A DNA stretch of 64,000 bases from Leadbetterella sp035299025 (GCA_035299025.1 DATGXK010000007.1:1054001-1118000), one strand, 5' to 3'; shown: positions 7,370 through 15,622, counted from the first letter of the stretch. Translations and numbers: made by a program. The notes: generated by a model not told the origin, from the sequence alone.

Positions 7370-7419
7370 GTTTTTTGGGTTAGGGTTTTAGTTTTGGTGG
7401 TCAAATGAAATGGTGTTGA

Positions 7420-8136
7420 ATGTTTACTGAAGATTGGGTACAAAGGGATAATCTGGGCCAAGTGATGGCGGTGTCTATTGTGGATGACGGCATGGTGGGT
7501 GCGGATGATTTGCCGGTGGACCTGAATGATGTGCTGAATGTCTGTTTCCCGCCTGGATCGGCGTTTTTTGACTTTAAGTCTGGGGGTGGTGCTCACGGTG
7601 GCGTGTGGCAGAATGATGTGCGGGTGTTGGTGCCACGCGTGAGCACTACTTTACTGGAATGGATAGCCGTGAATGCTGAACGGCGATGGGTGGTGTTTGT
7701 GAAGGATGCTAATGATGTGAAGTATAGGATTGGTGGCCAGACTGATGGTGCTGTACTGAGCATGGATGGAGGCATGGGCACGACGAATGGGTATGTGATG
7801 AATTTTGGCCACGGTGGCGGTAAGCCTGTGGTGGGTGTATATGATGGTGTGACGCTGCTGCCTGAGGTAGATGACCCTGTGTATTATGTGAATGGTGTGT
7901 GGGGACCGCTGAGACAACAGAATGTGGCGGTGACGGGACTGACGGATGGTGGACTGGTGACGCACAGCCTGAATACGATGAAGCTGGAGGTGCTGTGGTA
8001 TGATGCGGATAAGCGACCGGTGCGGAATATTGAGTGGCAACCTGTGAGCCTGACACAGATACAGGCCTGGCTGCCGATGCCAGATGGCGGTAGTGCCGAG
8101 TTTACGGGTGAGGCGTTTTTTATGCAGCGGGGGTGA
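7420..8136 (+). CDS. Virion-like protein, paralogue of the 8243 and 14070 products
   Basis: 238 residues. The region around 85-125 (WVVFVKDANDVKYRIGGQTD followed by GAVLSMDGGMGT) aligns by eye with VFFMEDTDG...VGTSVKG...TTKGGTG of the 8243 product and VFIVPGADG...VGSSTNG...RGKGRSGT of the 14070 product. All three also begin with a [DQ]xDN[IL] segment near the N-terminus. The shared pattern suggests tail-tube, neck or decoration proteins with a common beta fold; this is inference from position in the head module. It is the first gene after the iteron block. Confidence 0.6.
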   Translation: MFTEDWVQRDNLGQVMAVSIVDDGMVGADDLPVDLNDVLNVCFPPGSAFFDFKSGGGAHGGVWQNDVRVLVPRVSTTLLEWIAVNAERRWVVFVKDANDVKYRIGGQTDGAVLSMDGGMGTTNGYVMNFGHGGGKPVVGVYDGVTLLPEVDDPVYYVNGVWGPLRQQNVAVTGLTDGGLVTHSLNTMKLEVLWYDADKRPVRNIEWQPVSLTQIQAWLPMPDGGSAEFTGEAFFMQRG

Positions 8137-8139
8137 TGG

Positions 8140-8233
8140 GAATTGGTGTATTGGTTATTGGTTGATTGGTTGACTGGTGGATTGGTTATTAGAATATTGA
8201 ACTGGGTGGGTTCTCGACTTCGCTCGAACTGAC
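8140..8233 (+). repeat. Family D simple repeat followed by family B hairpin
   Basis: Reiterated TTGGTTATTGG-like sequence (about 8140-8190), then a B-type hairpin GTTCTCGACTTCGCTCGAAC (8209-8228), whose ends pair exactly although they differ from other copies. Confidence 0.65.
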
Positions 8234-8242
8234 AAGGATATG

Positions 8243-9415
8243 ATGGATTTTAGTGGTTTTACGGCCGATGGGGTGCAGCAGGATAATATTGCTGGGATCT
8301 TGAGATTTTGGAAGGTGATAACTAAGGCTTTTACGGGGGAGTTTCCGGCGAAGGCTCATGTGGTGAATGGCGAGGTGACGGCGGATCCGTTGGCGTTTTT
8401 GCCTCAGTATTTTGTGCCAGCTGAGTACGTGGTGCCGAATGACACGAAGAGTTTTGATTATGAACTGCTGGGCACAGATGGCTCGGAGAACTGGAAGCAT
8501 CTGGTAGGCTATGAGAAGGCAGGCTTTAGTGCGGCGATGGTGGCTGAGATGATGAAGGACCAGAATGCGAGGTCGGTGTTTTTTATGGAGGATACGGATG
8601 GAAATATAGTGGTGGTGGGTACCTCTGTGAAAGGACTGAGGGTGACGACGAAGGGTGGCACTGGCAAGCAAGGTGGTGAGAAACGTGGTGCTGTGATGAT
8701 TGGTGAAGAGGTGGGCTATAGATGGGCACCTGTGCCGCTTAGTGCGGCAGTGAGGAATGATTTTTTAATCAGACAGGCTGGGTATGGCCCGTTTTTTCAA
8801 CGGAATGTGTACCTGAATTACACTTTTACGGTGGGTAGCACGAAGACGTTACAGTTTGGTGATGAAAGTGGCAAGTTATTGCCTGAGTTATATGATAATC
8901 AGTATGGTTACCGTGCTGGTGTGGCATGGAAAGAAGGTGACACCGTGCTGATAACACATGGAATACTTGGTAGCCCAAGGCTGAGTAAGAGTTTAAAAGA
9001 TGGCTGGTGTAAGGCGGAGATAACGAGCTTTAATGCGAATGGGTTTGCGGATTTTAGTGTGTTGGAGGCTTGTGTGGCTGGTGCTTCTGCTGGTTTTGCG
9101 AGCAATTTTGTGGTGTTTCATAAGGATAGGCCCAAGTTTACGGGACTGACAAGAGTTGAAGAGCCTACTGATGGCTACTTTGGGCCGATGGCGTTTGGCT
9201 ATACTGGTGGCACTCTTCCGTATAAGTCTGGCGACAATGTGTTTATACAATATTGCACAGGCTCGGCACCTGTGATAAAAGTCAGCGGAGTGTTTGTGAG
9301 CCAAGTAGGCACTACGGTGAATATTACGGTATCGGTGTGTGAGGTACTTTTTATAGGTGGTACGCTGGCGGCTACTACGGGGTATGAGATAATGGAGAAT
9401 GTGGTTTATGTGTAG
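8243..9415 (+). CDS. Virion-like protein with paralogous N-domain and beta-rich C-domain
   Basis: About 390 residues; ATG at 8240 or 8243. Residues 1-170 resemble the whole 14070 product (FTADGVQQDNIAGI versus LAADAVQEDNIAGN; KAFTGEFPAKAHVVNGEVTA versus KAFSGEYPAVADVTAGEITG; PLSAAV versus PISAATL). Residues 170-390 are a Gly/Thr/Val-rich beta domain (for example FTVGSTKTLQFGDESGKLL) that could be a decoration or receptor-contact domain. It lies between a paralogue and a fibre-like gene. The assignment as a structural protein rests on context and paralogy only. Confidence 0.6.
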   Translation: MDFSGFTADGVQQDNIAGILRFWKVITKAFTGEFPAKAHVVNGEVTADPLAFLPQYFVPAEYVVPNDTKSFDYELLGTDGSENWKHLVGYEKAGFSAAMVAEMMKDQNARSVFFMEDTDGNIVVVGTSVKGLRVTTKGGTGKQGGEKRGAVMIGEEVGYRWAPVPLSAAVRNDFLIRQAGYGPFFQRNVYLNYTFTVGSTKTLQFGDESGKLLPELYDNQYGYRAGVAWKEGDTVLITHGILGSPRLSKSLKDGWCKAEITSFNANGFADFSVLEACVAGASAGFASNFVVFHKDRPKFTGLTRVEEPTDGYFGPMAFGYTGGTLPYKSGDNVFIQYCTGSAPVIKVSGVFVSQVGTTVNITVSVCEVLFIGGTLAATTGYEIMENVVYV

Positions 9416-9488
9416 AGTTGTAGGCAGTGAGGCTTAAAGGCATTGAGCACTAAGGCATTGAGTTAATGAGTGATTTTTTTTGATAATT

Positions 9489-10913
9489 ATGAAGAATAGG
9501 ATATTAGGATTTTTGATTTTGGCGTTTGTGGGCCTCTTGGCTACGATGGATGTGACGGCACAGCGTGTAAGGACTACGGCGGTGTTTGATGGTGATACTG
9601 CTACGAGGCCTAAGGCGGGGTTTTATGGTGTGGGTGTGAAGAGTGGGCGTGTTTTTTTGGTGAAGCCTACTGGTAATACTGAAAGGATATTGGCAGCTAA
9701 TACGCATGTGGGTGTGAATGGGCAGTTTTTGACCACAAATGGCACTACAAACCGCTGGGCCAATATAGCGATATCGAACGTAACGAGTTTACAGAGTAGT
9801 TTGGATGGGAAGTTTAATACGCCGAGTGGGCTCACTACTAATTACTTGAGCAAATGGACGGGGTCTGCATTTGGCAATAGTTTGATTTTTGATAATGGGA
9901 CTAATGTAGGAATCAGCACGTCAAATCCTGAGCATAAGCTGCATATAAATGGAGGGTTATATGCCAGTGGCTTAACAGCTCCACAAACCGCCACTACTAG
10001 TGGCTATAGTATTGGTGTTACTGGTGGTTTGCCGTATTCTTACATGAAAATAACATCTGCGGCTGCTGATACTAAAATATGGGATCATTATACTGATGGG
10101 GCAAATTTATACTATCGAATTATAAATGATGCCAATTCTATAGGTACAACATATATGAGAATTAATCGAACTACTACAACTATAAACGGCATATATTTTC
10201 CGAATGGTAATGTGGGCATAGGCACCACCTCGCCCCAACAAAAAACACACATAAACACTTCATTAGGTGGTGTTCCAGTAGGTTTGTATCTGACGAATGA
10301 CGCCACAAATGCAACCTTAGGCCGTGGGGTGGGTGTGCTGTTTGGAGGTACTGGAAATACCAACTTGGCACAGATAGAGGCTCAGACGCTGACGGCTAGT
10401 AATAATACTGGCGGGTTGATTTTTAGAACTGCTAATGGTGGTACACTGACTGAACGAATGCGGATTGACCAGAATGGGAATGTGGGGATAGGGACTGCGA
10501 GTCCAGGTGCTTTACTCGACATAAATGGTGCATCAAGATTTTTGGCTCTGGACGTAAGGTCTTCTAACTACTTGTTATTCTACAACTCCGATAATTCTAA
10601 TTTTAGTGGTTTTAGAAACTCTGGAGCAACTGGAGCAAATAATGATAATATTGATTTTTTTGTGGCGGGTGGTACAAGGATGAGAATTAATAATTCTGGT
10701 AGGTTAGGAATTGGAACATTAACACCAGACGCCAGTGCATTGCTACATGTTTCGAGTACTACACAAGGTGTATTGATAACCCGAGGCACCACTACCCAGA
10801 TAAATGCTATTGCAAGCCCTGCAAATGGGCTGATGGTGTATAATACTACGCTGAATAAGTTGTGTGTGTATGAGAATGGTGCTTGGAAACAAGTGACGAC
10901 TACGGCGATGTGA
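9489..10913 (+). CDS. Secreted fibre-like protein with NVGIGT repeats
   Basis: The ATG at 9489 gives a Sec signal peptide (MKNRILGFLILAFVGLLATM...AQ); a TTG three codons upstream is less likely. The mature part has four units related to NVGIGTxSP followed by LxINGx (NVGISTSNP, NVGIGTTSP, NVGIGTASP, RLGIGTLTP), a motif common in Bacteroidota adhesins and phage tail fibres of the intramolecular-chaperone type. It ends with ANGLMVYNTTLNKLCVYENGAWK, also frequent in such proteins. A signal peptide is unexpected in a virion fibre, so it may instead be a surface protein made by the lysogen. No chaperone peptidase domain is visible. Confidence 0.65.
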   Translation: MKNRILGFLILAFVGLLATMDVTAQRVRTTAVFDGDTATRPKAGFYGVGVKSGRVFLVKPTGNTERILAANTHVGVNGQFLTTNGTTNRWANIAISNVTSLQSSLDGKFNTPSGLTTNYLSKWTGSAFGNSLIFDNGTNVGISTSNPEHKLHINGGLYASGLTAPQTATTSGYSIGVTGGLPYSYMKITSAAADTKIWDHYTDGANLYYRIINDANSIGTTYMRINRTTTTINGIYFPNGNVGIGTTSPQQKTHINTSLGGVPVGLYLTNDATNATLGRGVGVLFGGTGNTNLAQIEAQTLTASNNTGGLIFRTANGGTLTERMRIDQNGNVGIGTASPGALLDINGASRFLALDVRSSNYLLFYNSDNSNFSGFRNSGATGANNDNIDFFVAGGTRMRINNSGRLGIGTLTPDASALLHVSSTTQGVLITRGTTTQINAIASPANGLMVYNTTLNKLCVYENGAWKQVTTTAM

Positions 10914-11110
10914 GTTGGTTATTGGTGTATTGGTTACTGGTTATTAGTTACTGGTGCACTGGTTATTTGGAAATAGTGTCTGGCGAGGTTTTGCCCTGTG
11001 TGGGGGAGGATAGAGTTACGATTTTTGATTTATGGTTGATTCGATTTACAATTGATTCGATTTATGATTTACGATTTACGGGTCTTCGACAGGCTCAGAC
11101 TGACAACATA
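10913..11110 (+). repeat. Block of family D, E and B repeats
   Basis: Family D (10916-10966), a TTTTGCCCTGTGTGGG motif (10989-11004), family E (11018-11078) and a B hairpin (TCTTCGACAGGCTCAGACTG, 11082-11101) lie end to end before the head-protease gene. Confidence 0.7.
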
Positions 11111-11115
11111 AGGCT

Positions 11116-12009
11116 ATGATAGATATTGGGAGTAGGATGTGGGCTGTGGAGCCGGTGTTTGCGAGGGCGATTAATGGTATGCTGGCTTCTGGAAAGGAGG
11201 ATAGGATCATTAATGAAATAAGGCTTGGGCAGCTGGCCAGGAAGGAGATGGGGTTTATTGCCTTCGGCTCCGCTCAGGCACCAAGCTCTGTTCATGGAAC
11301 AGAATCTGGTTCTCCAATGGCTGGAGTGGATGGTAATGGTAATGCAGAGCAGTATGTGGCGGTGATACCGATAATGGGTGGTATGACGCGATATGGTGAT
11401 GCGTGTAGCTATGGAACAGAAACGCTTGGACGCTGGATGAAGCAGTGTGAACGTGATGAAAGGATAGTGGGTGTACTGCTGGAGATAGACTCGCCAGGTG
11501 GTGAGGTGAATGGCACTCAGCAGCTGGGTGAGATTGTGCGTGACCTGAAGAAGCCTGTGGTGAGTTTTGTGAAGGGCATGGGTGCGAGTGCAGCCTACTG
11601 GGTAGCAAGCCAAAGCAAGAAGATTTTTATGGAGGCTGGGCCTGTGAGCTCGGTGGGTAGTATAGGTGTGCTGATGGTACACTACGAGTTTAAGAGTTTT
11701 GAGGAGCAGAATGGGGTGAAGTTTACGCTGCTAAGGTCTGATGGGAGCTCGAATAAGGCGAAACTGAACCCATACGAGGTACTGACCGATGAGGTGGCTG
11801 CCGAGGTGAGGGCTGAGATGAATGCGATGAGGGCGGATTTTGTGAAGGTTGTGAAGGCTGGAAGGAAAGGCAAGCTGAATATGGAGAATGCTGAGCAGAT
11901 TTTTAGTGGTAAGATGTTTAGGGGCAAAGAGGCCATAAATGAAGGGCTGGCGGATGCTTTTGGCACGATGGAAGATGCTGCCAAGGAGGTGTTTAGGTTG
12001 GCGAAGTAA
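11116..12009 (+). CDS. Phage head maturation protease, S49 (SppA/C) family
   Basis: Cleaves scaffold and capsid proteins during head assembly, as in lambda C. Visible are EIDSPGGEVNG (about 123-133), the nucleophile Ser158 in KGMGASAAYW, SSVGSIGVL (178-186) and a lysine general-base candidate at K214 or K216 (SSNKAKLNP). Residues about 50-56 (FGSAQAP) are encoded by a family B-type repeat (CTTCGGCTCCGCTCAGG) in a loop before the catalytic domain. It is followed by the scaffold-like and capsid genes, the classical order. The stop codon leads into two family A copies. Confidence 0.88.
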   Translation: MIDIGSRMWAVEPVFARAINGMLASGKEDRIINEIRLGQLARKEMGFIAFGSAQAPSSVHGTESGSPMAGVDGNGNAEQYVAVIPIMGGMTRYGDACSYGTETLGRWMKQCERDERIVGVLLEIDSPGGEVNGTQQLGEIVRDLKKPVVSFVKGMGASAAYWVASQSKKIFMEAGPVSSVGSIGVLMVHYEFKSFEEQNGVKFTLLRSDGSSNKAKLNPYEVLTDEVAAEVRAEMNAMRADFVKVVKAGRKGKLNMENAEQIFSGKMFRGKEAINEGLADAFGTMEDAAKEVFRLAK

Positions 12010-12126
12010 GCCCCCCTGCCCCCAGTGGGGGAATAGCCCCCCAGCCGGAATGCCGTACCACCCCAATGGGGGAGTTTTGAGACGCCTAGCCCCTCGACTA
12101 CGCTCGGGGTGACACATGGCGTCTGT
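12007..12126 (+). repeat. Two family A repeats and a family C element with family B inside
   Basis: Family A starts at the protease stop codon and is repeated at 12036-12074 with the CCGGAATGCCGTACCA arm. Then GAGACGCC (12079) and GGCGTCTGTAC (to 12128) enclose CCCCTCGACTACGCTCGGGG, a complete B hairpin, so this is a hairpin within a hairpin. Confidence 0.75.
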
Positions 12127-12162
12127 ACTGATTTGGAGTGTATTAATTAAATTTTGAGCGAT

Positions 12163-12798
12163 ATGGGTAATGTGTTTAAGAGTGTAGCGAATTTTTTGGA
12201 TAAGGCCATTTCGGGGAAGGAAGTGGATGTGATTGTACTGGAGGAGAAGCCTCTTGATGCTTCGGTGGCTGGTGATTTGGTTGCTGGTGAGGCTGGTGGA
12301 CTGGTTACTGGTGTATTAGTTACTGGTGCTGAAGCCCCCCAGCCTCCAGTGGGGGAGTTAGGAGCAGTGGCTGGTGATGGCGAGGGTACTGATGTTGATT
12401 CTGAAGGCTGTGATGCTGCTGGCGAAGGTGCTGATGCTGGTGAAGGTGAAGAGGCTGATGAGAATGCTGATGAGAAAGCTAGTGAGGCTGCTGGTGGTGA
12501 AGATGCTGGAGCTTCTAATGGTGAGCCGCAAGGCATTGCGGCTGTACAGCAGATGCTGGGAGAAGGTGAAGTGGCTATTGGTGCGGCGGAGTTGGAGCAG
12601 CTTAGGGCTGATGCTGGGGAGTGGGTGGCCAATAAGGCTGAACTGACTCAACTGAGAGCGTGGAAGGCGAACGGTAGTAAGCCTAATGTGATGAATGGTG
12701 CGGTGGATGCTGCTGATGCTGTGAGTACTCCACCGAAAAAAGTGAGTGCGGCTACTCAGAAGGCTATTGATTTGAAGAATAAGATGGCTGGTGGGTGA
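12163..12798 (+). CDS. Scaffold-like acidic Ala/Gly-rich protein
   Basis: 211 residues from ATG 12163 (TTG 12154 also open). Between head protease and capsid, the usual place of a scaffolding protein. The central part is a low-complexity acidic region (GDGEGTDVDSEGCDAAGEG and on), followed by a likely coiled coil (EVAIGAAELEQLRADAGEW) and a basic helical tail (KKVSAATQKAIDLKNK), as in capsid-binding tails of scaffolds. Residues about 47-65 (GGLVTGVLVTG then APQPPVGE) come from a family D repeat joined to a family A repeat in frame. Confidence 0.6.
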   Translation: MGNVFKSVANFLDKAISGKEVDVIVLEEKPLDASVAGDLVAGEAGGLVTGVLVTGAEAPQPPVGELGAVAGDGEGTDVDSEGCDAAGEGADAGEGEEADENADEKASEAAGGEDAGASNGEPQGIAAVQQMLGEGEVAIGAAELEQLRADAGEWVANKAELTQLRAWKANGSKPNVMNGAVDAADAVSTPPKKVSAATQKAIDLKNKMAGG

Positions 12799-12882
12799 GT
12801 GAGTAGTGAGGAGTGAGTTGTGAGTAGTGAGTAGTGAGAGACGCCAAGCCCTTCGGCTATTGCTCAGGGTGACATTGGCGGT
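12797..12882 (+). repeat. Family F simple repeat and family C/B compound hairpin
   Basis: GTGAGTAGTGAG-type repeats, then GAGACGCC, a B hairpin CCCTTCGGCTATTGCTCAGGG, and GGCGG as the closing arm. Confidence 0.65.
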
Positions 12883-12970
12883 GAAAGTTGAAAATGTGTG
12901 TGGTTGAAATTGGTTGGCTCAGTTGGGCCAGCGTGTGAAGTTGGATTTTTTAACTTAATTTTTGATAGAG

Positions 12971-13948
12971 ATGGCGGAGAGCGTGAGTTTGGCTGGCATA
13001 ACGGCGGGATTGAACGATTATGCTTTGAATCACAAGGTAGAGATTGTGAATCAAGTGATGGAGATTGGTTTTGGTGGGGCTCCGAATAGCCCGATTAAGC
13101 CGCTTTCGGATTATGTGAATATTTTTCCAGCAGATGGAGAGATTGTGTTGAGTGACTTGGTGACTGTGGATCCATTGCAACCAGGTAATAAGGGTAGCTT
13201 TGACCCTAAAGCGTATGCGACTTTTAAAACCAGAAAGGCTAAGCCTGAACCGGTGAAGGTGGACTTGCTTTTTGGTGAGCAAAAAATCAGGAGTTTGTAT
13301 AATACTTACATGGCCAGAGTGGCGATGAAGAAGTATGACCCGGAGAAGGTGCCGTTTGAGGAGTGGTTGATTCAGAGACTGAATGTGGACGTACAGTACT
13401 ACTTGAGAACAGGTATGTATAAGGCGGCATTGGATGCGAACGGTACGGATTCGTTGGATTTGTTTGATGGATACATTGAGCAGATAACTGACACGATAGC
13501 GAATGCTCCTGCTACCATTAATGTGGTGAACATGGCGGCTTGGACGATTGACAATGCTGTGACAGAGGCTGAGAAGATGGCGGATGCGTTGCCGAGTAAG
13601 ATAGCGTTTCAGGAAGGAACTGTGATGGTAATGACGAAGGCTGCGAAGTCGTTGTATCAGAAGGCGTTTAGAAAGGCATATCCGAGCTTACCGTATAACT
13701 CGGAGTTTGGTAAGACTTTCTTGGAGGGTACTAACGTGGAGATGATTGTAGAGGAAGGTGTGAGCGTGTTTAATAGACCGTTTATCACTACAAGAGACAA
13801 TTTGGTGGCCTTGTATGATGATGCCAGGATTGGTGATATCGCATTTGACTACCAAAGAAGAGACCGTTCGATGGCCTTTTTGATGGACTTTGATTTTGGC
13901 GTGGGTATCTGTGCGACGGAGCTACTTTATGTGGGTGCGTTCGTGTAA
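12971..13948 (+). CDS. Major capsid protein, HK97-like
   Basis: 325 residues; ATG 12971 preferred over TTG 12962. Main shell protein of the head. It follows the protease and scaffold-like genes, has no signal sequence and shows the mixed alpha/beta pattern of HK97-fold capsids with a long N-terminal arm, including a helix EEWLIQRLNVDVQYYLRTGM, a spine-like helix NAVTEAEKMADALPSKIA and a C-terminal strand region ending CATELLYVGAFV. It resembles capsid proteins of Bacteroidota siphophages in my recollection. No repeat-derived peptide is seen in it, unlike several neighbours. Three hairpins lie directly after its stop. Confidence 0.8.
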   Translation: MAESVSLAGITAGLNDYALNHKVEIVNQVMEIGFGGAPNSPIKPLSDYVNIFPADGEIVLSDLVTVDPLQPGNKGSFDPKAYATFKTRKAKPEPVKVDLLFGEQKIRSLYNTYMARVAMKKYDPEKVPFEEWLIQRLNVDVQYYLRTGMYKAALDANGTDSLDLFDGYIEQITDTIANAPATINVVNMAAWTIDNAVTEAEKMADALPSKIAFQEGTVMVMTKAAKSLYQKAFRKAYPSLPYNSEFGKTFLEGTNVEMIVEEGVSVFNRPFITTRDNLVALYDDARIGDIAFDYQRRDRSMAFLMDFDFGVGICATELLYVGAFV

Positions 13949-13952
13949 AATA

Positions 13953-14034
13953 GGGACGCCGTAAATGGCGTCCTAATTTTTATTAAATGCCATAAATGGC
14001 ATTTGATTCTCAGTAAATGCCATAAATGGCATTT
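13953..14034 (+). terminator. Three consecutive palindromes after the capsid gene
   Basis: GGACGCC-GTAAAT-GGCGTCC (13954-13973), then two identical copies of AAATGCCA-TAAA-TGGCATTT (13985-14004 and 14015-14034). The first is followed by a short T-rich run. They may end or stabilise the capsid mRNA. Confidence 0.55.
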
Positions 14035-14069
14035 CTATTCATGATTTTTAATTTAATTTTTTTACGATT

Positions 14070-14615
14070 ATGGCTTTAGTGGATTTTTCGAACCTTGCGG
14101 CTGATGCTGTACAGGAAGATAATATTGCCGGCAACCTTGCGTGGTTTGGGGTGATATCGGCGAAGGCTTTCAGCGGGGAGTATCCTGCTGTGGCTGATGT
14201 GACGGCTGGTGAGATTACGGGTAGCCCTGTGGCGAGACTGGGTGCTCACGAGTTTGCGAAGTATGAGGTGCCTCAGAATACGATAGCTTTTGACAGTGAC
14301 GAGAATGGCCCAAGTGCGGGACATAACAATATCGATCATTTGTTTAAGACTAAGTTGGCAGGTATGGGCAAGGAGGTGCAGGCTGAACTGAAGAAGTACA
14401 AGAATAACCCTTGTGTGTTTATTGTACCGGGTGCTGATGGTCGCCATTATTTGGTGGGTAGCTCTACGAATGGTATTATTTTGCGTGGAAAGGGTAGAAG
14501 TGGTACGATTGGCACTGACGAGAGAGGCTTTGACCTTGAGGGTAAGTCTTCTGGACATAGAGACCATCCGCTACCAATTTCGGCGGCTACGTTGGCTTTG
14601 ATTCCTTGGGTGTAA
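14070..14615 (+). CDS. Virion-like protein next to capsid, paralogue of 8243 N-domain
   Basis: 181 residues. Close relative by eye of the first 170 residues of the 8243 product and more distantly of the 7420 product. It has beta-type segments (CVFIVPGADGRHYLVGSSTN, LRGKGRSGTIG) and no signal peptide. Directly after the capsid gene, the position of decoration, head-completion or tail-tube genes; which one cannot be told. The stop TAA begins a family A repeat. Confidence 0.6.
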   Translation: MALVDFSNLAADAVQEDNIAGNLAWFGVISAKAFSGEYPAVADVTAGEITGSPVARLGAHEFAKYEVPQNTIAFDSDENGPSAGHNNIDHLFKTKLAGMGKEVQAELKKYKNNPCVFIVPGADGRHYLVGSSTNGIILRGKGRSGTIGTDERGFDLEGKSSGHRDHPLPISAATLALIPWV

Positions 14616-14727
14616 GCCCCACCCCCAAAAGCCCCCCTGCCGGGACGCCGGACCGCCCCGATGGGGGAGTTTTTGGGTTGGGTGTTAATTTATAAATTGG
14701 AGGGGCTTCGACAAGCTCAGCCTGACA
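14613..14727 (+). repeat. Family A repeat and family B hairpin
   Basis: Family A with CCGGGACGCCGG and CCCC-GAT-GGGG (14634-14669), then GCTTCGACAAGCTCAGCC with CTGAC (14706-14727). It begins at the stop codon of the 14070 gene. Confidence 0.7.
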
Positions 14728-14735
14728 ATAATGAT

Positions 14736-15092
14736 ATGAGGAAGTTGAAGAATTTGGAATTGGTGGGTAAGACTCGGCTGATTCCTGGTGTAGGGCATGT
14801 GACGTTTGAAGAGGATGTGCCTGAGCATGTGGCTGTGGCTTGTGATGCTGCGGGGTTGGATTGGTGTGAGACTGGTGGATTGGTTATTGGTGAATTGGTT
14901 ACTGGTGATGCTGATGGTCCCGATAGCTATCGGGAGGTTACTGGTGGATTGGATACTGGTGATGCCCTTCGATCCCTCGACAAGCTCGGGACTGGCGGAG
15001 CTCAGGGTGACAATGGCGGTGAGGACGGTAATGTTGGTGAGGACACTAACATTGGCGTGAGCGTGAAGGGTGTCACGAGGAAAAGGAAATAA
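14736..15092 (+). CDS. Small head-region protein with repeat-derived tail
   Basis: 118 residues from ATG 14736; earlier in-frame codons translate repeats. The first 45 residues (MRKLKNLELVGKTRLIPGVG, then VTFEEDVPEHVAVACDAAGLDWCE) look like a folded domain with two or three cysteines. The rest is almost entirely repeat-derived: family D (GGLVIGELVTG), the B-like GPDSYREV palindrome, and a nested B hairpin giving SLDKLGTGGAQGD. It ends with a basic tail, KGVTRKRK. The true ancestral protein may have ended near residue 47. Confidence 0.55.
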   Translation: MRKLKNLELVGKTRLIPGVGHVTFEEDVPEHVAVACDAAGLDWCETGGLVIGELVTGDADGPDSYREVTGGLDTGDALRSLDKLGTGGAQGDNGGEDGNVGEDTNIGVSVKGVTRKRK

Positions 15093-15109
15093 TTTTAATT
15101 TTTAATTTT

Positions 15110-15586
15110 ATGGGAACGAAAAATGAAAAAATAGTTGCGAAAGCCCCAATAGCCCCCCAGCCCCCGTTGGGGGAGTCTGGTACTGATGCTGAGAAAGCTG
15201 CTGCTGAGAAAGCTGCTGCTGAGAAAGCTGCTGCGGATAAGGCTGCTGCTGATAAGGCTGCTGCTGATAAAGCTGCTGCGGATAAGGCTGCTGCGGATAA
15301 GGCTGCTGCTGATAAGGCTGCTGCTGAAAAGGAAGCTGCCGAGAAAGAAGCTGCTAACAAGGCTGCTGCTGAAAAGGAAGCTGCTAATGCGGTGAGTTTG
15401 GAAGGTAGTCAGACGGCAACTGAAAAGGAGTTTACGGATGAAGAGAAGGAAGATTTGGAAGTGAAGAGCAAACTTGCTGAGCAATTGCTTGCCGAACGTA
15501 GTGAACGTAAGTTGGCTCAGTCGGAAAAGGTGGCAGCGGCTGTAGCAAAAGCTAGTGAAGAGGGGAAACCTCGAAGGCGTAATTGA
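15110..15586 (+). CDS. Ala-rich (AAADK)n repeat protein
   Basis: 158 residues. Residues about 26-95 are a tandem array of AAAEK/AAADK pentapeptides encoded by 15-bp units (GCTGCTGCTGAGAAA-like). Such sequences form long single alpha helices or coiled coils. The C-terminal part is charged and helical (EEKEDLEVKSKLAEQLL) with a basic end (GKPRRRN). The PQPPLGE peptide near residue 18 is a family A insertion. It could be a linker or scaffold-like protein. Array length is likely to vary between strains by slippage. Confidence 0.55.
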   Translation: MGTKNEKIVAKAPIAPQPPLGESGTDAEKAAAEKAAAEKAAADKAAADKAAADKAAADKAAADKAAADKAAAEKEAAEKEAANKAAAEKEAANAVSLEGSQTATEKEFTDEEKEDLEVKSKLAEQLLAERSERKLAQSEKVAAAVAKASEEGKPRRRN

Positions 15587-15622
15587 GCCCCACCCCCAAC
15601 CCCTCCCCGGTAGGGAGGGTAG
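15585..15622 (+). repeat. Family A repeat, variant CCCTCC/GGAGGG
   Basis: The stop codon is followed by CCCCTCC-CCGGTA-GGGAGGG. The stem has changed on both sides relative to CCCCC/GGGGG, keeping the pairing. A related copy with GCCCTCCCC/GGGGAGG is at 32830-32851. Confidence 0.7.

Larger units (their letters stand above)
7006..7419. other. 414-bp gene-free region: repeats, terminator, iterons
   Basis: Contains family A copies at 7010-7049 and 7148-7187, a short family E stretch (7053-7082), a terminator (7115-7147), a family B hairpin with half of family C (7203-7240) and the TTTTGCCC iterons (7247-7369). Minus-strand frames here translate the 30-bp iterons into 10-residue repeats and are judged non-coding. 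Confidence 0.6.

Noticed and set aside
7107..7596. Minus-strand reading frames with 10-residue repeats (GKTFSIKKRA-like)
   Set aside because: They are translations of the 30-bp TTTTGCCC iterons and of antisense of the 7420 gene; no start signal or family supports them.
12163..15586. Alternative-frame hydrophobic ORFs over the Ala/Gly-rich genes
   Set aside because: They are frame-shifted readings of low-complexity GCT/GAT-rich DNA (poly-Leu/Arg products), without starts in a sensible context.
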